Part shown: positions 27,036 to 39,152 of the stretch, in pieces
Position numbering within the stretch: the first letter of the stretch is position 1
How the letters are laid out: the number at the start of each line of letters is the position of its first letter
NCBI GenBank assembly: GCA_023078555.1
Contig: CM041196.1
Location: 8,505,985-8,569,984, forward strand
Reading direction: 5' to 3'
DNA: 64,000 bases
Origin: Ulva prolifera
Lineage: Eukaryota > Chlorophyta > Ulvophyceae > Ulvales > Ulvaceae
Notes under the pieces: generated by a model
What the model saw: only the letters and a program-made list of their open reading frames with translations
What the model was told of the DNA's origin: nothing
Database searches by the model: none
Made by a program: the position numbers and the translations under genes

Positions 27036-27822
27036 GCATGCCGAATCGCATGACTCGAGCTTCTGATTTCGGTATGTCAGGACATCGCCAGAGCGCGAGA
27101 CTGCATGGACGAGCTGTAGTGGTCACGGGCACGCAAACCGCAGATCTTCGAATGCAATGAGGCCGCATGGCGAACGCTGCGATGAAGGGCTGCTGGACAG
27201 CCAGGAAAGTCGCGCTCACAGCGTGTAGCGACGGACGAACGGAGTGCACACCTTCATCCGTAGGCCCCGGTGGCCACTGCGCACATACGTCCAACGAGCC
27301 CCGAAACACTCACACATTCCGTAGCGACAACGCCGTGCAAACAGAGACCAGATGGTGGCACCGGGTCTACCGGCATCACCAGCAAACAAAGGATGAGCGT
27401 CATCGACAACTCGCTGATCACAGTTACAACTGGGCCGTTCCTTGCATGGACGTGTCAGCCATGTGAACCAGCTGCCACCGTAGCCCAAACATGGGCCGTC
27501 ACAGCGCCGCCACGATGTAGTGTCCAGCCGGCAAAGGCTGCACAGCCATGCCGCCGGGACCGACCGACCCTCAGGCACAACACGGAACAGCGGGCCTCGC
27601 CTGCCAGTGCACCACCTCCCGCCACAGCCACACGCTCGACCGGTGGCAGCCCCCGAGCATCCTCTCGGCCGCGCGCCGGTCGATGCCCATGGCACTGCAC
27701 AGAGGGGCGCTACCAGCTCACAGGCGGCGAGTCCACCATCGTGTGCTCCTGTGTGTGCAGACTGCGAGAGCACCCACAGGCCGTGGGGCAGCCCAGGGCA
27801 GGCGTGCGTGGCTGCCGCGAGC

Positions 27823-29360
27823 CTAGTCGCCCAGCAGCGACCCCTTGAGGTCCATGTAGGCTGGAGACAGCTCAGTCCGGCAGTGCGTCAGAATGAACAC
27901 CGCGCCTGCACACGCAGCAGCGCTTTGCTCCACATCACCGCTGCTGCGACACCCAGGACACACATGGACGCAGCCGCAGCTCACTGAAAAGCTGCCAAGC
28001 CCGCTGCACCAGCGACGGAGGAGCCGGGGCGGCACGTGCAGCGTTGAGGGGGCGCACAGATTATTCGGAAGGCTCGGGGGGCGAGGCCGTGGAAGAAGGC
28101 GAGCGCGCCGTCCTCGCGGAGGATGGTCGCCGTCGCCTTCGCGAGGCTGTTGTAGCGGCTGTGCTTCGGGTGGTCCTTGTCCACAAACGCTTGCATGCGC
28201 ACCTTGATTGTGTCAAACGGCTGCGACAGCGTCGAGCCGGCCACGCCCGACGCGATCCCGCCGATGACGTGGGGAGCCCCTTCTGGCAGGCTGTCCATCG
28301 CCGGGTGGCCCTCGAGCGCCTCCGCCACAATGCGGGGGCCCTGCACGGCCGCGCCCCGGCTGAGACTGGCTGCACGATGGAGGGAGCCGCTGCTGGAGCT
28401 GCTGCTGTGGCGGGGGGCCCACACGCGCGGATGAGGAGGTGGTGGCCTGTCGCAGTGGTCCGTGCCAGCGCACTCCGGTGCCTGTGCCGGCAGCGGCGAT
28501 GCAGCCTGTCGCGTGCCTGGCTGCCTCGGCCGTGCAGGATCAGGTGGGAATGAGCGGCGTGACGGATGGCCATGCATGGCATACACGTGCGACGGCCGGG
28601 GGATGATCAGTGCCGCACCTCCATCCAGCATGCCGCATAGATGCCCTCACGAGCCATCGTGGCGTAGATCCCTACTCCAAACGAGTGGAAACCTTGCTTC
28701 TGTAGCAACTCCCGGATAGCTCCCATGAGTGGCAGCCCTGTCTGCTGCTGCCTTATTACTACTAGCTCAGTTGGATTGGCTGCTGCTGCTGATGTTGCGC
28801 CAGCCAGGAATCCGGTGATGAGCTTCTCATGCCCTTTCATGGTGTCACGCCCCGTTATCGCCTCATGTAACGAGTTGTATAGGAAGTTAGAGCCGAACGC
28901 AGATGCAGTGATGGGAGCCATGGAGACGACATTCATCTGGAAGCACGCTCAACGCTTTGATGCAGGTGTCGGCATGCCTTTCCGTTCAGGCACATCCTTC
29001 AGCCATGTACAGCAGGATGCGGAGCTAAGTGAGGACGTGCATCGCCGATGCTGCATGGAAGTAGACTTGCGATGTTTGAAGCACAAAGAGAGTGCACGAA
29101 ACAAGCTGCGCAATGTACGACACACCCTTGCAGCACAGCCGGGGCGTGATGCTTGTGCGACACACTCGCGGAGACTGTGAACGCCAGCATGAGAAGTAGT
29201 GACGCACCCCCAGACCTCGATACATATGCATCGGATTCCATGATATCGGTCGACCCTCTTGTACAGCATTCTTTATCGCCACGGTCGGTTGCATTAGCAA
29301 GACCTCAATGGTCCCGGACGCACCGCCGATGATTGCCTGATCAACGGGTGTCATCACCAT
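27823..29360 (-). CDS. Mitochondrial carrier family (SLC25) protein
   Basis: Exons 29208..29360, 28619..28936, 28058..28340, 27823..27905; 837 nt, 278 aa, consistent phases, standard carrier length. Three carrier repeats are visible: repeat 1 GASGTIEVLLMQPTVAIKNA, repeat 2 FLAGATSAAAANPTELVVIR, repeat 3 GIASGVAGSTLSQPFDTIKV followed by EDGALAFFHGLAPRAFRII. The signature P-x-D/E-x-x-K/R is intact in repeat 3 (PFDTIK), altered in repeat 1 (PTVAIK) and repeat 2 (PTELVVI). Such deviations occur in several organic-acid carriers, and the substrate cannot be named. It would sit in the mitochondrial inner membrane (or another organelle membrane) as an exchanger. The start ATG is immediately before the first hydrophobic helix, as usual. 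Donors are GTGCGT, GTGCGG and GTGCGC. Confidence 0.93.
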
Positions 29361-30435
29361 GCTGAGCTACGTTTTGAGGTTGTACACCTGATGGAGCTCT
29401 GTTTACGAAAAAGACGCTCTTCTACAACGAGGCCAACGCCTGTAGGACACAACACAGGCGGACAAAGTCTTGTGCAGCATGGGCCATACTATGGCGCGCA
29501 GAATGAAATCGTGCATAACAAATGAAACATCTTGTTGATTTCTGAAAATTGCTGGCGGTTCGTCCAAGCTAGCAAGGCTTTGAATATGTGACCAGTAGTG
29601 CCCCGGCCGTCCATTTAGTTCCCTCCGCCATGTGCGCCATTCAAACGATGCGACTGGTAGACATGCCTTGACCACTGTGGCGCAGACAGCTCACGTAGCA
29701 CGCACATGTTCCTTGGACGTGTTTATGAGCGCGAAGCTGTTTTGCCTCTCACAGCGTCCGGCAGTGAGAGCGCACGATGGCCCAGTACACTCTGTTCTCT
29801 TCTGATGCAATCTAAGTGCACTGGTAGATAAATTCTCCAAAGGTCACGCATTGCTTGTTTTCCTCATCTGTATACATACGCTTGCAGACGGACGCCGGAT
29901 TTTGTCACTTCTGGCGCAGCGTGGCATGCAAAGGAGACACCGATAACATCCAACCATCCTGCAAGCTGTGCGTCCCTCACAAGTCGTTCGCAAAGCTTTG
30001 ATTTGCGCAAGCAGGATCTGAATTGTGGCTGCTACGGCGGTTGCGGTGAAAATTTGGAGTCCATTTAAACGTCCAACAGCCCAAACGCCATACACGACAA
30101 ACACATGCAGAGTCGCTGCTGTGTGAAGAATTGTGCTGAAACAGACGCTCGCTTTGTCAATCTGCCCGCTTGGTTGCGGTCTCTGCGGGGGGCAAGTCGT
30201 CGCATATTCCTTTGCTGCAGGTGGCCTATGCAGGAACGTGTTTGTGCCTTATGCGAACCCAGTCAATGAGCCACACTAGTACCTCTGAATCATTTGCGAT
30301 CCCCGGAATCATCTGGCACTTTCTTGAGACGGCAGGTATCACACAGCTTTTTGGTAGTGTTCCCCACGCTCACCGTGCGCATGTGCAGTGCAGGGTCGTA
30401 CCCCCTTCGATCCTACCAAATCCAGCAGTCCTCCC
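29361..30435. other. Divergent intergenic region, carrier gene and TLC gene
   Basis: About 1.07 kb between two outward-reading genes. A minus-strand open frame at 29844-30104 contains a hydrophobic stretch (FTATAVAATIQILLAQI) but lacks an in-frame ATG and supporting splice sites, so I do not call it. Both promoters must be here. Confidence 0.4.
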
Positions 30436-31860
30436 ATGGCAGCATCAGAAGAAGGCACGCGGTACTCCGCCAACAGTATGGCTTGCGCCAGTGGTTCCAG
30501 AGGTTCCAAGTCTCCCGACGCTCTGAACGTCGCACGGGCCGTCTTCTGGCATGACGTCTTCAATCTGGCGGCCTTAGCCGCCGTCAACAGCCTGAACTTC
30601 TGGTATCTCCTGTATGGCAAAGGTTCGACGCTGTGGCAGCTGGTTTTACCGTGCCGGGAGCGAGTCCCTGCACTGACTGAGTCACCACAACATAGAACGG
30701 CTGAGAGCAATGCGGCAACACAGCCCCCGTGCGTCCGCACCGAACGGCATCTGACCAGCAATCAAGACTGTTTCGCTGAATTGTGATTGATTGCGTTGAG
30801 TACCGTTCCAGGAGAGAGCGTCGCGACACCCCGTCCGGCGAGGGGATCCCTGCGATCAGCGGTCCCAACTATCCGTTGTGGCTTCTGCTGCTGCTCCGCC
30901 TCGGTCGCACCTACCTCGCAAGAGTCCGGCTCTTACAGCTGTGATGTTGTTGCAGATTTCACAGCGTTTTGGTGGGTGACGATGCTATACTTCATCATCG
31001 ACTTTGCATGGATCCTGCTGGAGCCCCAATCCGTCAAGTCTCCGGCGGTGCTGATGACACACCATGTCGTGGCGGCCTCATACATGTTCCTGCCCTTCTT
31101 CTACCCGTTTACAGCTCCCAAAATGTCTTATGTGATGACGGTGGAGGTGTTGGCCCCCCCCCCCCCCCCCCCCCCCCCGCCCCCTGTGGTGGCCACACTG
31201 TCCGTGCTGGGGCACCCGAGGCAGTGTGAACTCGAGGCAGCCGGTGCTTGCAATTGTTTAGTGCTGCTCCCGAGCATTGATTTTCAGCTGTCCCCGAGTC
31301 TCTCGTGTGACCAGAATGCTTTTCTTTTTTGCCGATGCATTGTGTTGCCTGTGCGCTTGTGGCCGTCCCGAGAAAGTCACAGCGCTGTGAAACCGCATTC
31401 TGCTGCATTGGTAGCGGTGCCACCCCTTTCAGGAGACTTTCTAAGCAACAGTAGCAGCGATTCCAGCATGTCAGAGTTGCCACCGTCTGGACGATTTGGC
31501 ATGACATGCGGTCGAGTGCGAACTTGAATGGCCAGCGACACTGCCTGTCCGTGACTGGATGTCCCCATGCAGGTCAACACGTGGCTACTCATTGCCAGGA
31601 GAGTCATGCCGTCTGCCTTGGTCGAGACCCTGTTCTATGCCACATGGTTCGTTATCAGAGTGATCTTCTTCCCTTACCTCGTGTGGGACGTTGCAGCCGA
31701 GTACGTCCGGGTGGCGGCTGCAGAGGGCACCTGGCTGCACCCGATAGCTGTCGCCCCGGTGATACAAATTGGCCTGTGCATCCTGAATGCTCAGTGGACG
31801 GTTGAACTCGTGAAAAAGCTCGTCCGGCCTTACAAGAACGGCAAAGAACACCAGCTCTAA
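30436..31860 (+). CDS. TLC-domain (TRAM/LAG1/CLN8) membrane protein
   Basis: Exons 30436..30622, 30812..31140, 31573..31860; 804 nt, 267 aa, phases consistent. Multi-pass: hydrophobic segments around DVFNLAALAAVNSLNFWYLL, TAFWWVTMLYFIIDFAWILL, VVAASYMFLPFFYPF, ALVETLFYATWFVIRVIFF and APVIQIGLCILNAQW. The central MLYFIIDFAWILLEP followed by LMTHHVVAASYMF (paired histidines after a short loop) and the later ETLFYATWFVIRVIFFPY match the TLC fold of TMEM56/TLCD4-type proteins rather than ceramide synthase, since the longer Lag motif is absent. Likely an ER or plasma-membrane lipid-handling protein; role inferred from fold only. Ends in a basic tail (KKLVRPYKNGKEHQL). The second intron holds a run of 25 C shortly after its donor. 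Confidence 0.85.
31154..31178. repeat. Poly-C homopolymer, 25 nt
   Basis: 25 consecutive C on the sense strand of the TLC gene, 13 nt after the splice donor at 31141. Confidence 0.95.
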
Positions 31861-32470
31861 GTTATGCGACCCTCGTGTATGAAACTTGACTGGCTGCACA
31901 AACATGCATTCGTGCAGTCAGCCATGCTCTGGCAACAGGAGCTGTCCCTCCTAGTCTACAACGACGGTCCCATGACATTTTACAATTTTCGTTTTCAATG
32001 TACCTTGCCATTGCGACGGCAACCTGGGGTTAGAGTACAGCAGCGTAGAAGACCCGATCAATGCTGCAAATGGGTCAAAGGATGTCGCCAGGGACAGATG
32101 CATGGTAGAACAATCAGGCTTCGCTTGCAGATAGCATGTGTGTCCGGATCTTTGATGCGGTTTCATTTCTGAGTTTCCTATGATGGGTGCTTGATCCTGA
32201 TCATGTCCGTCGGTGCATGGCCATTAGTGATGTAAAATACATCTCTGGCATACAGCAATCAACCAAAGAAATACGTTGCATGTATTCAGATATCTTATTT
32301 CTGACAGGAGCCAGCTCGAGCACAAAAGCGCAATGTGCAACTGCACCATAGCACCCGAGTCCAGTCGCAGACCCCATCATGGATACACTGCTGTGAGTGC
32401 ACACAGTTTGAAATAAATGCTTCTGCATCACACAAAGCGCGGACTACCTGACACTGAATGGCCTGCCCGA

Positions 32471-34088
32471 CTATGCATGCGTGGCCTCGTCCACATGGTC
32501 CGACTCGATAAATGCAGGAATGGTGGCTTCGTCAGCACTGTCATTGTGCACAGCTGTTCCGATCTTGGCACCAACGGCATCCTCCTGTTCCTTGCCTGCC
32601 AGCAGCGCCAGTCGCCATAGTTCCTGGTAGCTCGCCGTGTTCCACAAGGCATGTTTCCTGCTTGAAGCGTCCATTGTGCTTCGAGCGTCCATGCCCCGAA
32701 TGCCATCCCGAATACTCGATTGCATGTCGGTCACCGGCTGCATGTCTGTGCCTATAGTGGTGGAGTTTAGGAGATTACCATTCTCTTCTGTGGGCCATGT
32801 GACAGGGGAGTCCAGAATTAGAGAACCACTCGGGAACTCGCCGCTATGCATGGTGGTACTTGATCCTGAACTGGTTGCCTCCAGTTCCTGTATTCTGTCA
32901 GTTGTGCTGCGCTGTTGTTCCTCTGGATGCACTGCGCAGCCATCCATGCAAGATGCCACAGATGCAGCCACCTCTTCGCAGGGCAGCTGGACGGATGCCT
33001 GCACATCGTCCTCGGCCGCCCCCACCACGTGATCAGCTGCAACCTCATCTGACACCACGTCCTGCAAAGGGTGGGGCTGTGCAGGCACAGAGTGCTCCTG
33101 TGGAGCCTGTGCAGGTTCTTCAGCTTGATGTAGAGCCTGTTTCGGCTGGGTCTGTGCATCTCGAGCCTGTTCACTTGTGGTCTTGGCCGCTTGAGCCTGA
33201 GCATGTTCCTCCCGAGCTCGCTCCATCAGGGCATTGAACGCACAGCGATGCCGCTCACGGGTTTCAGCTGCCTCAGCAGCAATGGCCTTGCGCTCAAGCT
33301 GCTCTGCTTCGATTCCACCACGGGAGTGCGCAAGCGCAAGGCGGCGATCCTTCTCAAAGCATGGCATGTCATCAAGACTCTGCAGCCCGGGTATGGCGAG
33401 GATCACCACCTTGCGGTAGTTCCTGCATTCACCCCACCTGAGAATTCTGACTTCAGTGAGATGGATTTGATCGACAGGAATGTATACAGGAGGGCTGATC
33501 CGTCCGCGTAGGATCGCTCGTGACCAAACGCAGAACAGCCTACCGTGTTTTAGAAACAATTGGGTTGCCAAGAAGCCTCAGCAGCGAGACAGGAAGCTGA
33601 AGTATGACCTCTAGTGCTTCAGGTTGTGTGATGCAATTATTTGCGAGATCTAGCGTCTGTAGTTCGGTAGCGTGTTGTAGCGCCGCCAATCCAGCAGGCT
33701 GTGCTATCCTATTATGCGTAGCACTGACAGATCTCAGGTTTGTAAGGCCTGACAGAGGGGCCAGGCTGTCCAACGCATTGTGTGAAACATCCAGCGTCCA
33801 CAGGGATGTCAAGGACTGGATGCCCTCCAGGGATGGTAGGACATTGTTGGCCAGGTACAGGCACCTCAGCTGTGTCATGTGTCCCAGGTTCTCAATTCTC
33901 TGAATGGCGTTGCATTCCAGGTATAAGGTCTTAAGTCCCCAAAACGCCTGTAAAATCTTTTGTGAGGATCATCATCTGGAGTTTCGTCAATTTGCAAGCT
34001 CTGAGAACCCACCTCGAGATTCTCCAACTGCGTGATGCCCTTGTGGTGCAGGTACAAAATGTCGTTTAGCTCCTGTCGATGCTCATAT
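32471..34088 (-). CDS. DNAAF1: Dynein axonemal assembly factor 1 (ODA7/LRRC50 homologue), first exon unresolved
   Basis: Exons 34013..34088, 33544..33947, 32471..33422 are in phase; a short 5' exon with the ATG should lie beyond 34088 but I cannot place it. The order matches ODA7/LRRC50: QELNDILYLHHKGITQLENL, then SDS22-type leucine-rich repeats (GLKTLYLECNAIQRIENLG, MTQLRCLYLANNVLPSLEGI, SLWTLDVSHNALDSLAPLSG, LRSVSATHNRIAQPAGL, LQTLDLANNCITQPEALEV, LRLLGNPIVSKTRNYRK) and the LRR cap IPGLQSLDDMPCFEKDRR plus ARGG-like AHSRGGIEAEQLERK. A Glu/Gln/Ala-rich coiled and disordered tail of about 270 residues follows. In Chlamydomonas and animals this protein preassembles outer and inner dynein arms in the cytoplasm before import into the flagellum. 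Convergent with the TLC gene. Confidence 0.9.
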
Positions 34089-34313
34089 CTGCAAGGACAT
34101 ATCGGTGCAAATGGCGCATCGTCCTCTTTGGACACGGCAAAAGCTGCTGTTCACGGAACGCACAGTTTATGTTGCCTGCAGACTCCCTTCAGGCTCTCGC
34201 GAGTGATGCACCAAGCCATACTGATCTGATGAGACAAGCACAGGCAGTATGCTAGCAACTCGTCTTTGATTTCTTGAGCGACATCACAAGTTGCTTGCCC
34301 AAGCGATACTTGC

Positions 34314-35981
34314 GTGTTGTGCAGCACAAGAAAGCCGCGGTCAAGGTGTGATCTCAATCAGCCATCGGGTCCAGCAATTATAAGCTCCACACCGATGCCA
34401 CCCGATGCCGCCAGTTTGTATGTCGCGAAGCCGGCCTCAAGCGCGACAGTGAAAGCCCGTGTCCAAGCTGGTCAAATGCATGCATGGCACACGCTTGAGC
34501 ACAGCTCACACTACACAGCAAACTGGTGCTGGTTCAACAGCATCGACATCCGCTATCGCCATGTACCGGTTGGCATTGAAAATTCAACACAGGAATCTTT
34601 ACCAAGATGCCGTGTAATACACCACTGATTCAGTGATTGGCGGCCCGGCCTGATGCAAGATTGGGTGCATGCTTTGGTGCAGGTATCAGGAGCCGATTCC
34701 CGGCAAAATTCCGTTATATAAGCGCAATATAATGATCTTTGTGGTTGCTGCGGCTACTGCCAACTGACATGGCGCATGCCGCATGTTCCATTGCACACAA
34801 GTGTTTCAGTGTGCCTGCAATCACGCGGCAGTGGGACAGGGCAGTGTTAGATCACTGAACCAGCATGACGCAACTGTCCATCAAATATTGCTGCTCATGC
34901 TCAATTGCAATGGAAGCTGCCGACCCAAGTTATATATTCGTGACTTGAATGTGGGTTGCATAGCCGCTGCTGCACGAGCGGTTACAGCATGCGACACTCC
35001 TTAGACCTCTCTGCAGCGCCCAGGCCAATATGTGCTGCAAACCGCCTCTATTGTGGCAGTGGCTGGCATTACACACACAGTGCGCAAGATGTGAGTAGCA
35101 GCTCCTACAGGTACAGCATGAGCACCCTCCAGACCAGAAGCTTCTGCTAGGTTACCCGAGTGCAGCAGTTTGCAGGCATGACACTGATACATACTTGTTC
35201 TTCAACATTTGCCGTATGGACCTGATGCCGTTTACAATGAAGCTTCACTCAAGACAGTCTATGCTCGGAGAGCCAGGCTTTGCACCTGTGTAAAGTTATG
35301 TTGCCAACCAGGTGTGCATGTTCCAGATCAACGTAGCTCAGGTATCTGGGCGCACAACGATCTCAGGTCCATGCATGTGGACATGCATTCTCGATATTGA
35401 TCTGGTGTGCGCAGGGCCAGGACAGGCCATGCCTGATCTAAATACCACATTCAGTCCACAAGTGGTATATTCAGGCTTCCAGCAACCCAGCCCAAACGGG
35501 CAGCAGCGACAAGCTCCTTGTCAGTGAGCACTGCATCAGATGAACCTGAAAGCGCCGCACTGTGAGCAGGTGCAGAGTGGGATCACTCAAGCTAGTTGCT
35601 GCATCACACATATACAGTATCATTCAATGCTGTTAAATTTTCGTCAAAGGCAGCCAAGTAATCAGGTCCTTCGGGGCCAGCATATAGTACAACACCCCCG
35701 GTGAGTTGACATCCGATGACATCAGGGGCAAGCTGTGCTATTGGGTACTGGGTTGCACCCCTATTTCCAGGACACAGTCCGGTGCCAACTTCTGCAGAAC
35801 GAGCCATTTGTACACATTACATATTGCACACTACCAGGTAATGTGAGTACATGCCGAAAACTCCAGCATGGACTCCATCATCAAGTGATAGCTAGTATTG
35901 TAGGCCTGTACCTTCTGCAGTGCTCATCAACTCTTGATTTTCCGACTAAATCCATTTCCACGAGCAGGTACAAGGCAGGGG

Positions 35982-36016
<35 letters not shown>

Positions 36017-36252
36017 GGGATGGGCAATTGGCTACACCAGCGTACGATCTAATCTCACACATATCGACTTCCCCCTCCAAGGTAGTCAGTACTACTATCA
36101 ACTCCGCATTCTACCCAGACATTCATGTTGTTGCATACATTGCACAATGCAAGGGACTGGCAATTAATGTTGAAATGCTTGCACCATTCACTGGCATAGC
36201 ATTGACAACCACCAAAACCCAAATCCTCAACAACACCCCCCGCCGCAAATAG
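34314..36252. other. Region with unresolved coding-like segments on both strands
   Basis: Between the DNAAF1 and cyclin genes. Minus strand 35604-35807 is a 67-codon ATG frame reading like protein (GCQLTGGVVLYAGPEGPDYL). Plus strand 35771-35960 reads QLLQNEPFVHITYCTLPG and later SSTLDFPTKSISTSR, ending at a GTACAA donor, and 36083-36252 reads AFYPDIHVVAYIAQCKGLAI to a TAG after NNTPRRK. The two plus pieces flank the 31-nt G-run but I could not join them in phase. Which strand is expressed is open; no domain is recognised. The rest (34.3-35.6 kb) shows nothing. Confidence 0.3.
35984..36014. repeat. Poly-G homopolymer, 31 nt
   Basis: 31 consecutive G on the plus strand, about 17 nt after a possible plus-strand splice donor (GTACAAGG at 35968). 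The longest homopolymer in the window; its true length may vary or be misread. Confidence 0.95.
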
Positions 36253-36450
36253 AAAAAATATCTCGAAAATGTGCCAGATTCTATCTCCTTGATACACCAT
36301 ATTGCAGGTGCGAGGTGTCACCACATTCTTCGCGACCGAACCTCACCACAGAACATCCTTGCTGCAGCGTATGCAAGACCCAGGATGTGAACAAGTGCGC
36401 TTTTCAGCGCATCCTGCATTATACAGGAGTGAAGCACGCTTTTATGAAAA

Positions 36451-38099
36451 TCAGGCCTTGGTACCAAAATAAATGCGCATGAACGAGTGAAACTCTTCAG
36501 CAGATGCCATCGGTTGTGCTGTCTCAGCGATATAACCAAACTTGGCGCTTCCGAACTTGACAATCACAAACTGTTCCCGATTTTCAGGCGACTTGGCAAG
36601 ACGATGCAGCCGCAACAGCTCGGCTGTGGCCACAGTCACTTCTACGACATCAGCGTGTGGCCCAATGTAGTGCCGCAAGGTCGACACAACACCCTCTGCA
36701 TGTCTGCGTATGTCTTCCGTTCGCAGCTCCAGCGCTGAAGCAACACTGTGATGCAATCCCGGGTCCCCCAGCGCCAAGAGAAGAGCGCTTGTCGCTAGCA
36801 AACTTCTCTTGTGTCGCAATGTGTCATAGACAAGCGAGCCAAGTTCTAACAAGTACGATGCCAGCGCATGTACCTGCAGGCTTGTTGCGATCAGGAATCG
36901 GTTATCTGTAAGACGCCTTCCCTGATGTCAAAGATACTCCAAGCACAATCATATGAGCACAAACAACATACCTTGCCAACAAAGAATTTCTCGCCTTCGC
37001 CAATTGGTGTTGGAAATGCGTGCAACCACATGTCCAAAAAATTCTGTGTAGTTGGACCATACAAGTCGAAGCCAAGAGAATGACACATCACACGCTCAAA
37101 ACCAATTAACCGGTCGAGGTCAAAGGCTCCATCTGACAGGGCTGCGACTCTTGAGGCTCTTGGATGTGGCAAAACACCCTCGATCTTGGATGAAATAAAG
37201 ATTGCAGCGGCAGCAGCCAGTTGCAGCATAGTCCTGGGGAAGCTTCGACTGGATGACAAGTAACGGTCCAACAGGTTGACAGACATAGCCACCACCCTCT
37301 GCATAGGTCAAAACTTCAGCAACCAGCAGCAAGGCCAACACATCGTTTATCTTGTTCACAGGCAACATGGATACATCCATACCTGATCGAGATCCAGTTC
37401 GTATACAGCTTCGGACATCCAATTGATAGTCATCAAACGCATCGCAGGAGTAATGCTGAGACCCTCTGGCATCACTGAGTCACTGTGGAAATCCATGTAG
37501 TTGGGGTCGATTGCAGTTGCTGCCTCCTCTTCGAGCATTTCCAACACAGCACTTTGGGTCTCTGGGTGTGCAAGCCAGTGAACACTGTCATTACCATCCT
37601 CTACAACCAGCTGAGTGCTAGTTGATGATGGCAGCGATTTTGTTGCGTATGGACTTGACAGCATAGATGAGGGCATCTGATGGCTAGGATCCCTGCTCTC
37701 TGGCACATCACTGGACAGTGGAGAAGGATTGCACATGTACTGAGCCCGCCGCTGAACTGCCACATCACATGATTGAGGGACATCAAGCGATGCAGACGTA
37801 TGTGGGGCAGTTGGGGGCTTCGCAGCAGCCCCAGCCAGTCCTACGGACTGTGCTGGGAACGCTGTGGACGATGACTCCAGACTGGTGGGCACATCCCGAA
37901 GAGGTGCCCCAACGCAGTACTTCAGCTCACTTGTGGAACCGTCCGGCAGGCGTTGGCTAGACGCATCTATGCTCTGATGGGCTACAACTGATGCACTGCG
38001 ACCATCCAGTTCGCAGCCATCAAAGCTTGATGCGAGAGAGTTCCCTGTCCAGCTCAAGGACCTTGCAGCAAATGCGCCATGTGCGTTTGCATCACTGCC
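36451..38099 (-). CDS. Cyclin, A/B-like (first exon unresolved)
   Basis: Exons 37383..38099, 36972..37298, 36451..36873 are in phase; a further 5' exon beyond 38099 is likely because no ATG opens the first of these. About 170 residues of Ser/Pro/Thr-rich N-terminus precede ETQSAVLEMLEEEAATAIDP and then the cyclin N-box: MRLMTINWMSEAVYELDLDQ joined across an intron to VNLLDRYLSSSRSFPRTML, then QLAAAAAIFISSKIEGVLPH. The C-terminal box has LASYLLELGSLVYDTLRHKR and LATSALLLALG. This is the two-fold cyclin architecture that activates a CDK. The usual MRxILVDWL is here MRLMTINWMSEAV, so the MRAIL hydrophobic patch is altered. Which cyclin class it is cannot be decided without a tree; a candidate upstream exon around 38150 encodes RRRRRTELDGANYAGTK. 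Confidence 0.87.
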
Positions 38100-39152
38100 C
38101 TACACGAAATGAATACCATCGAGCAGTCTGACTTTGGTGCCAGCGTAATTTGCACCATCCAGTTCGGTGCGACGCCTGCGCCGAGATGAATGCCCCCTAA
38201 ATCAATGCGTATATCGGGCCACTGCCACAAATCACCTTGACAATGGGACAAGTCGTGACTTCGGTTAGATGCATCCTGGACTGAAGATTATCTGGAGAGC
38301 GGTGCACTCTACGCGCTTCGACGGTGCTTCGATGGAGCGTCCGTCGCACGGACAAAAAATTGAATCGCGCAAACTGTTCTCTCCGCTAACTAACCGCACT
38401 TTGATTCAGCAGCAGCAGCGCCGTTCCACGATGAGTGAAATGCGCCTAACAGAAGATCCTCGGAGCGTGTGGCAGTACCATACTACTACTGGCGTTGCAT
38501 AAGCATAGGACAATCTGACGATACTTCTGTTCTTTGGAGTCCACAGGACAAGGGAATCGAATCCAAGACGGGCGCAACGCTGCGGACATCGGAACTCAGT
38601 GAGTCGCACCGCGTCGAACAGAGACACTGAATACTGCCTAGAACATCACCACAAGGTGCCACAAAAGCCTAGACATGTGCTTCTGGCTAACATATGCACT
38701 GTTCTGCGCACGAGATACGCTACATCACAGGCTTCGGCCTCAGAACGCAGCACAATTGGAAACATGAGGCAGCACCACAGGCCTAGGGGACTGCTGTACA
38801 CAGCATACGCAACGCAAGAAATAATTCTGCTTGAGGAGCTTGATGCATACATAGTCGACTCATCGACGGAGAAAATAGTTCCTGACATGCGAGAAGGACG
38901 GCAGGCCGACCCATGCGAGCATGTCGCGCACCTTTGTTGGACGAAAGACTTGAATGTGGGGCTCTGAAACGCAGCCAAAGGAAGGGTCCATACTGAGGAG
39001 CTGCTATTGAAGCTTGTGTCCTATACAAGAGCTGAGGCGTCAAAAGCTACGCGGGCGAATTCAAGCTATTGGCATGACAGAAATGTCAGTCAACCAATTA
39101 GCAGCAACAAGTCACACCGAGGCTGATATATACACTGACGCGATGCGCAGGG

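Noticed and set aside
29844..30104. Minus-strand frame with a hydrophobic helix
   Set aside because: No in-frame ATG and no exon partners; lies in a promoter region.
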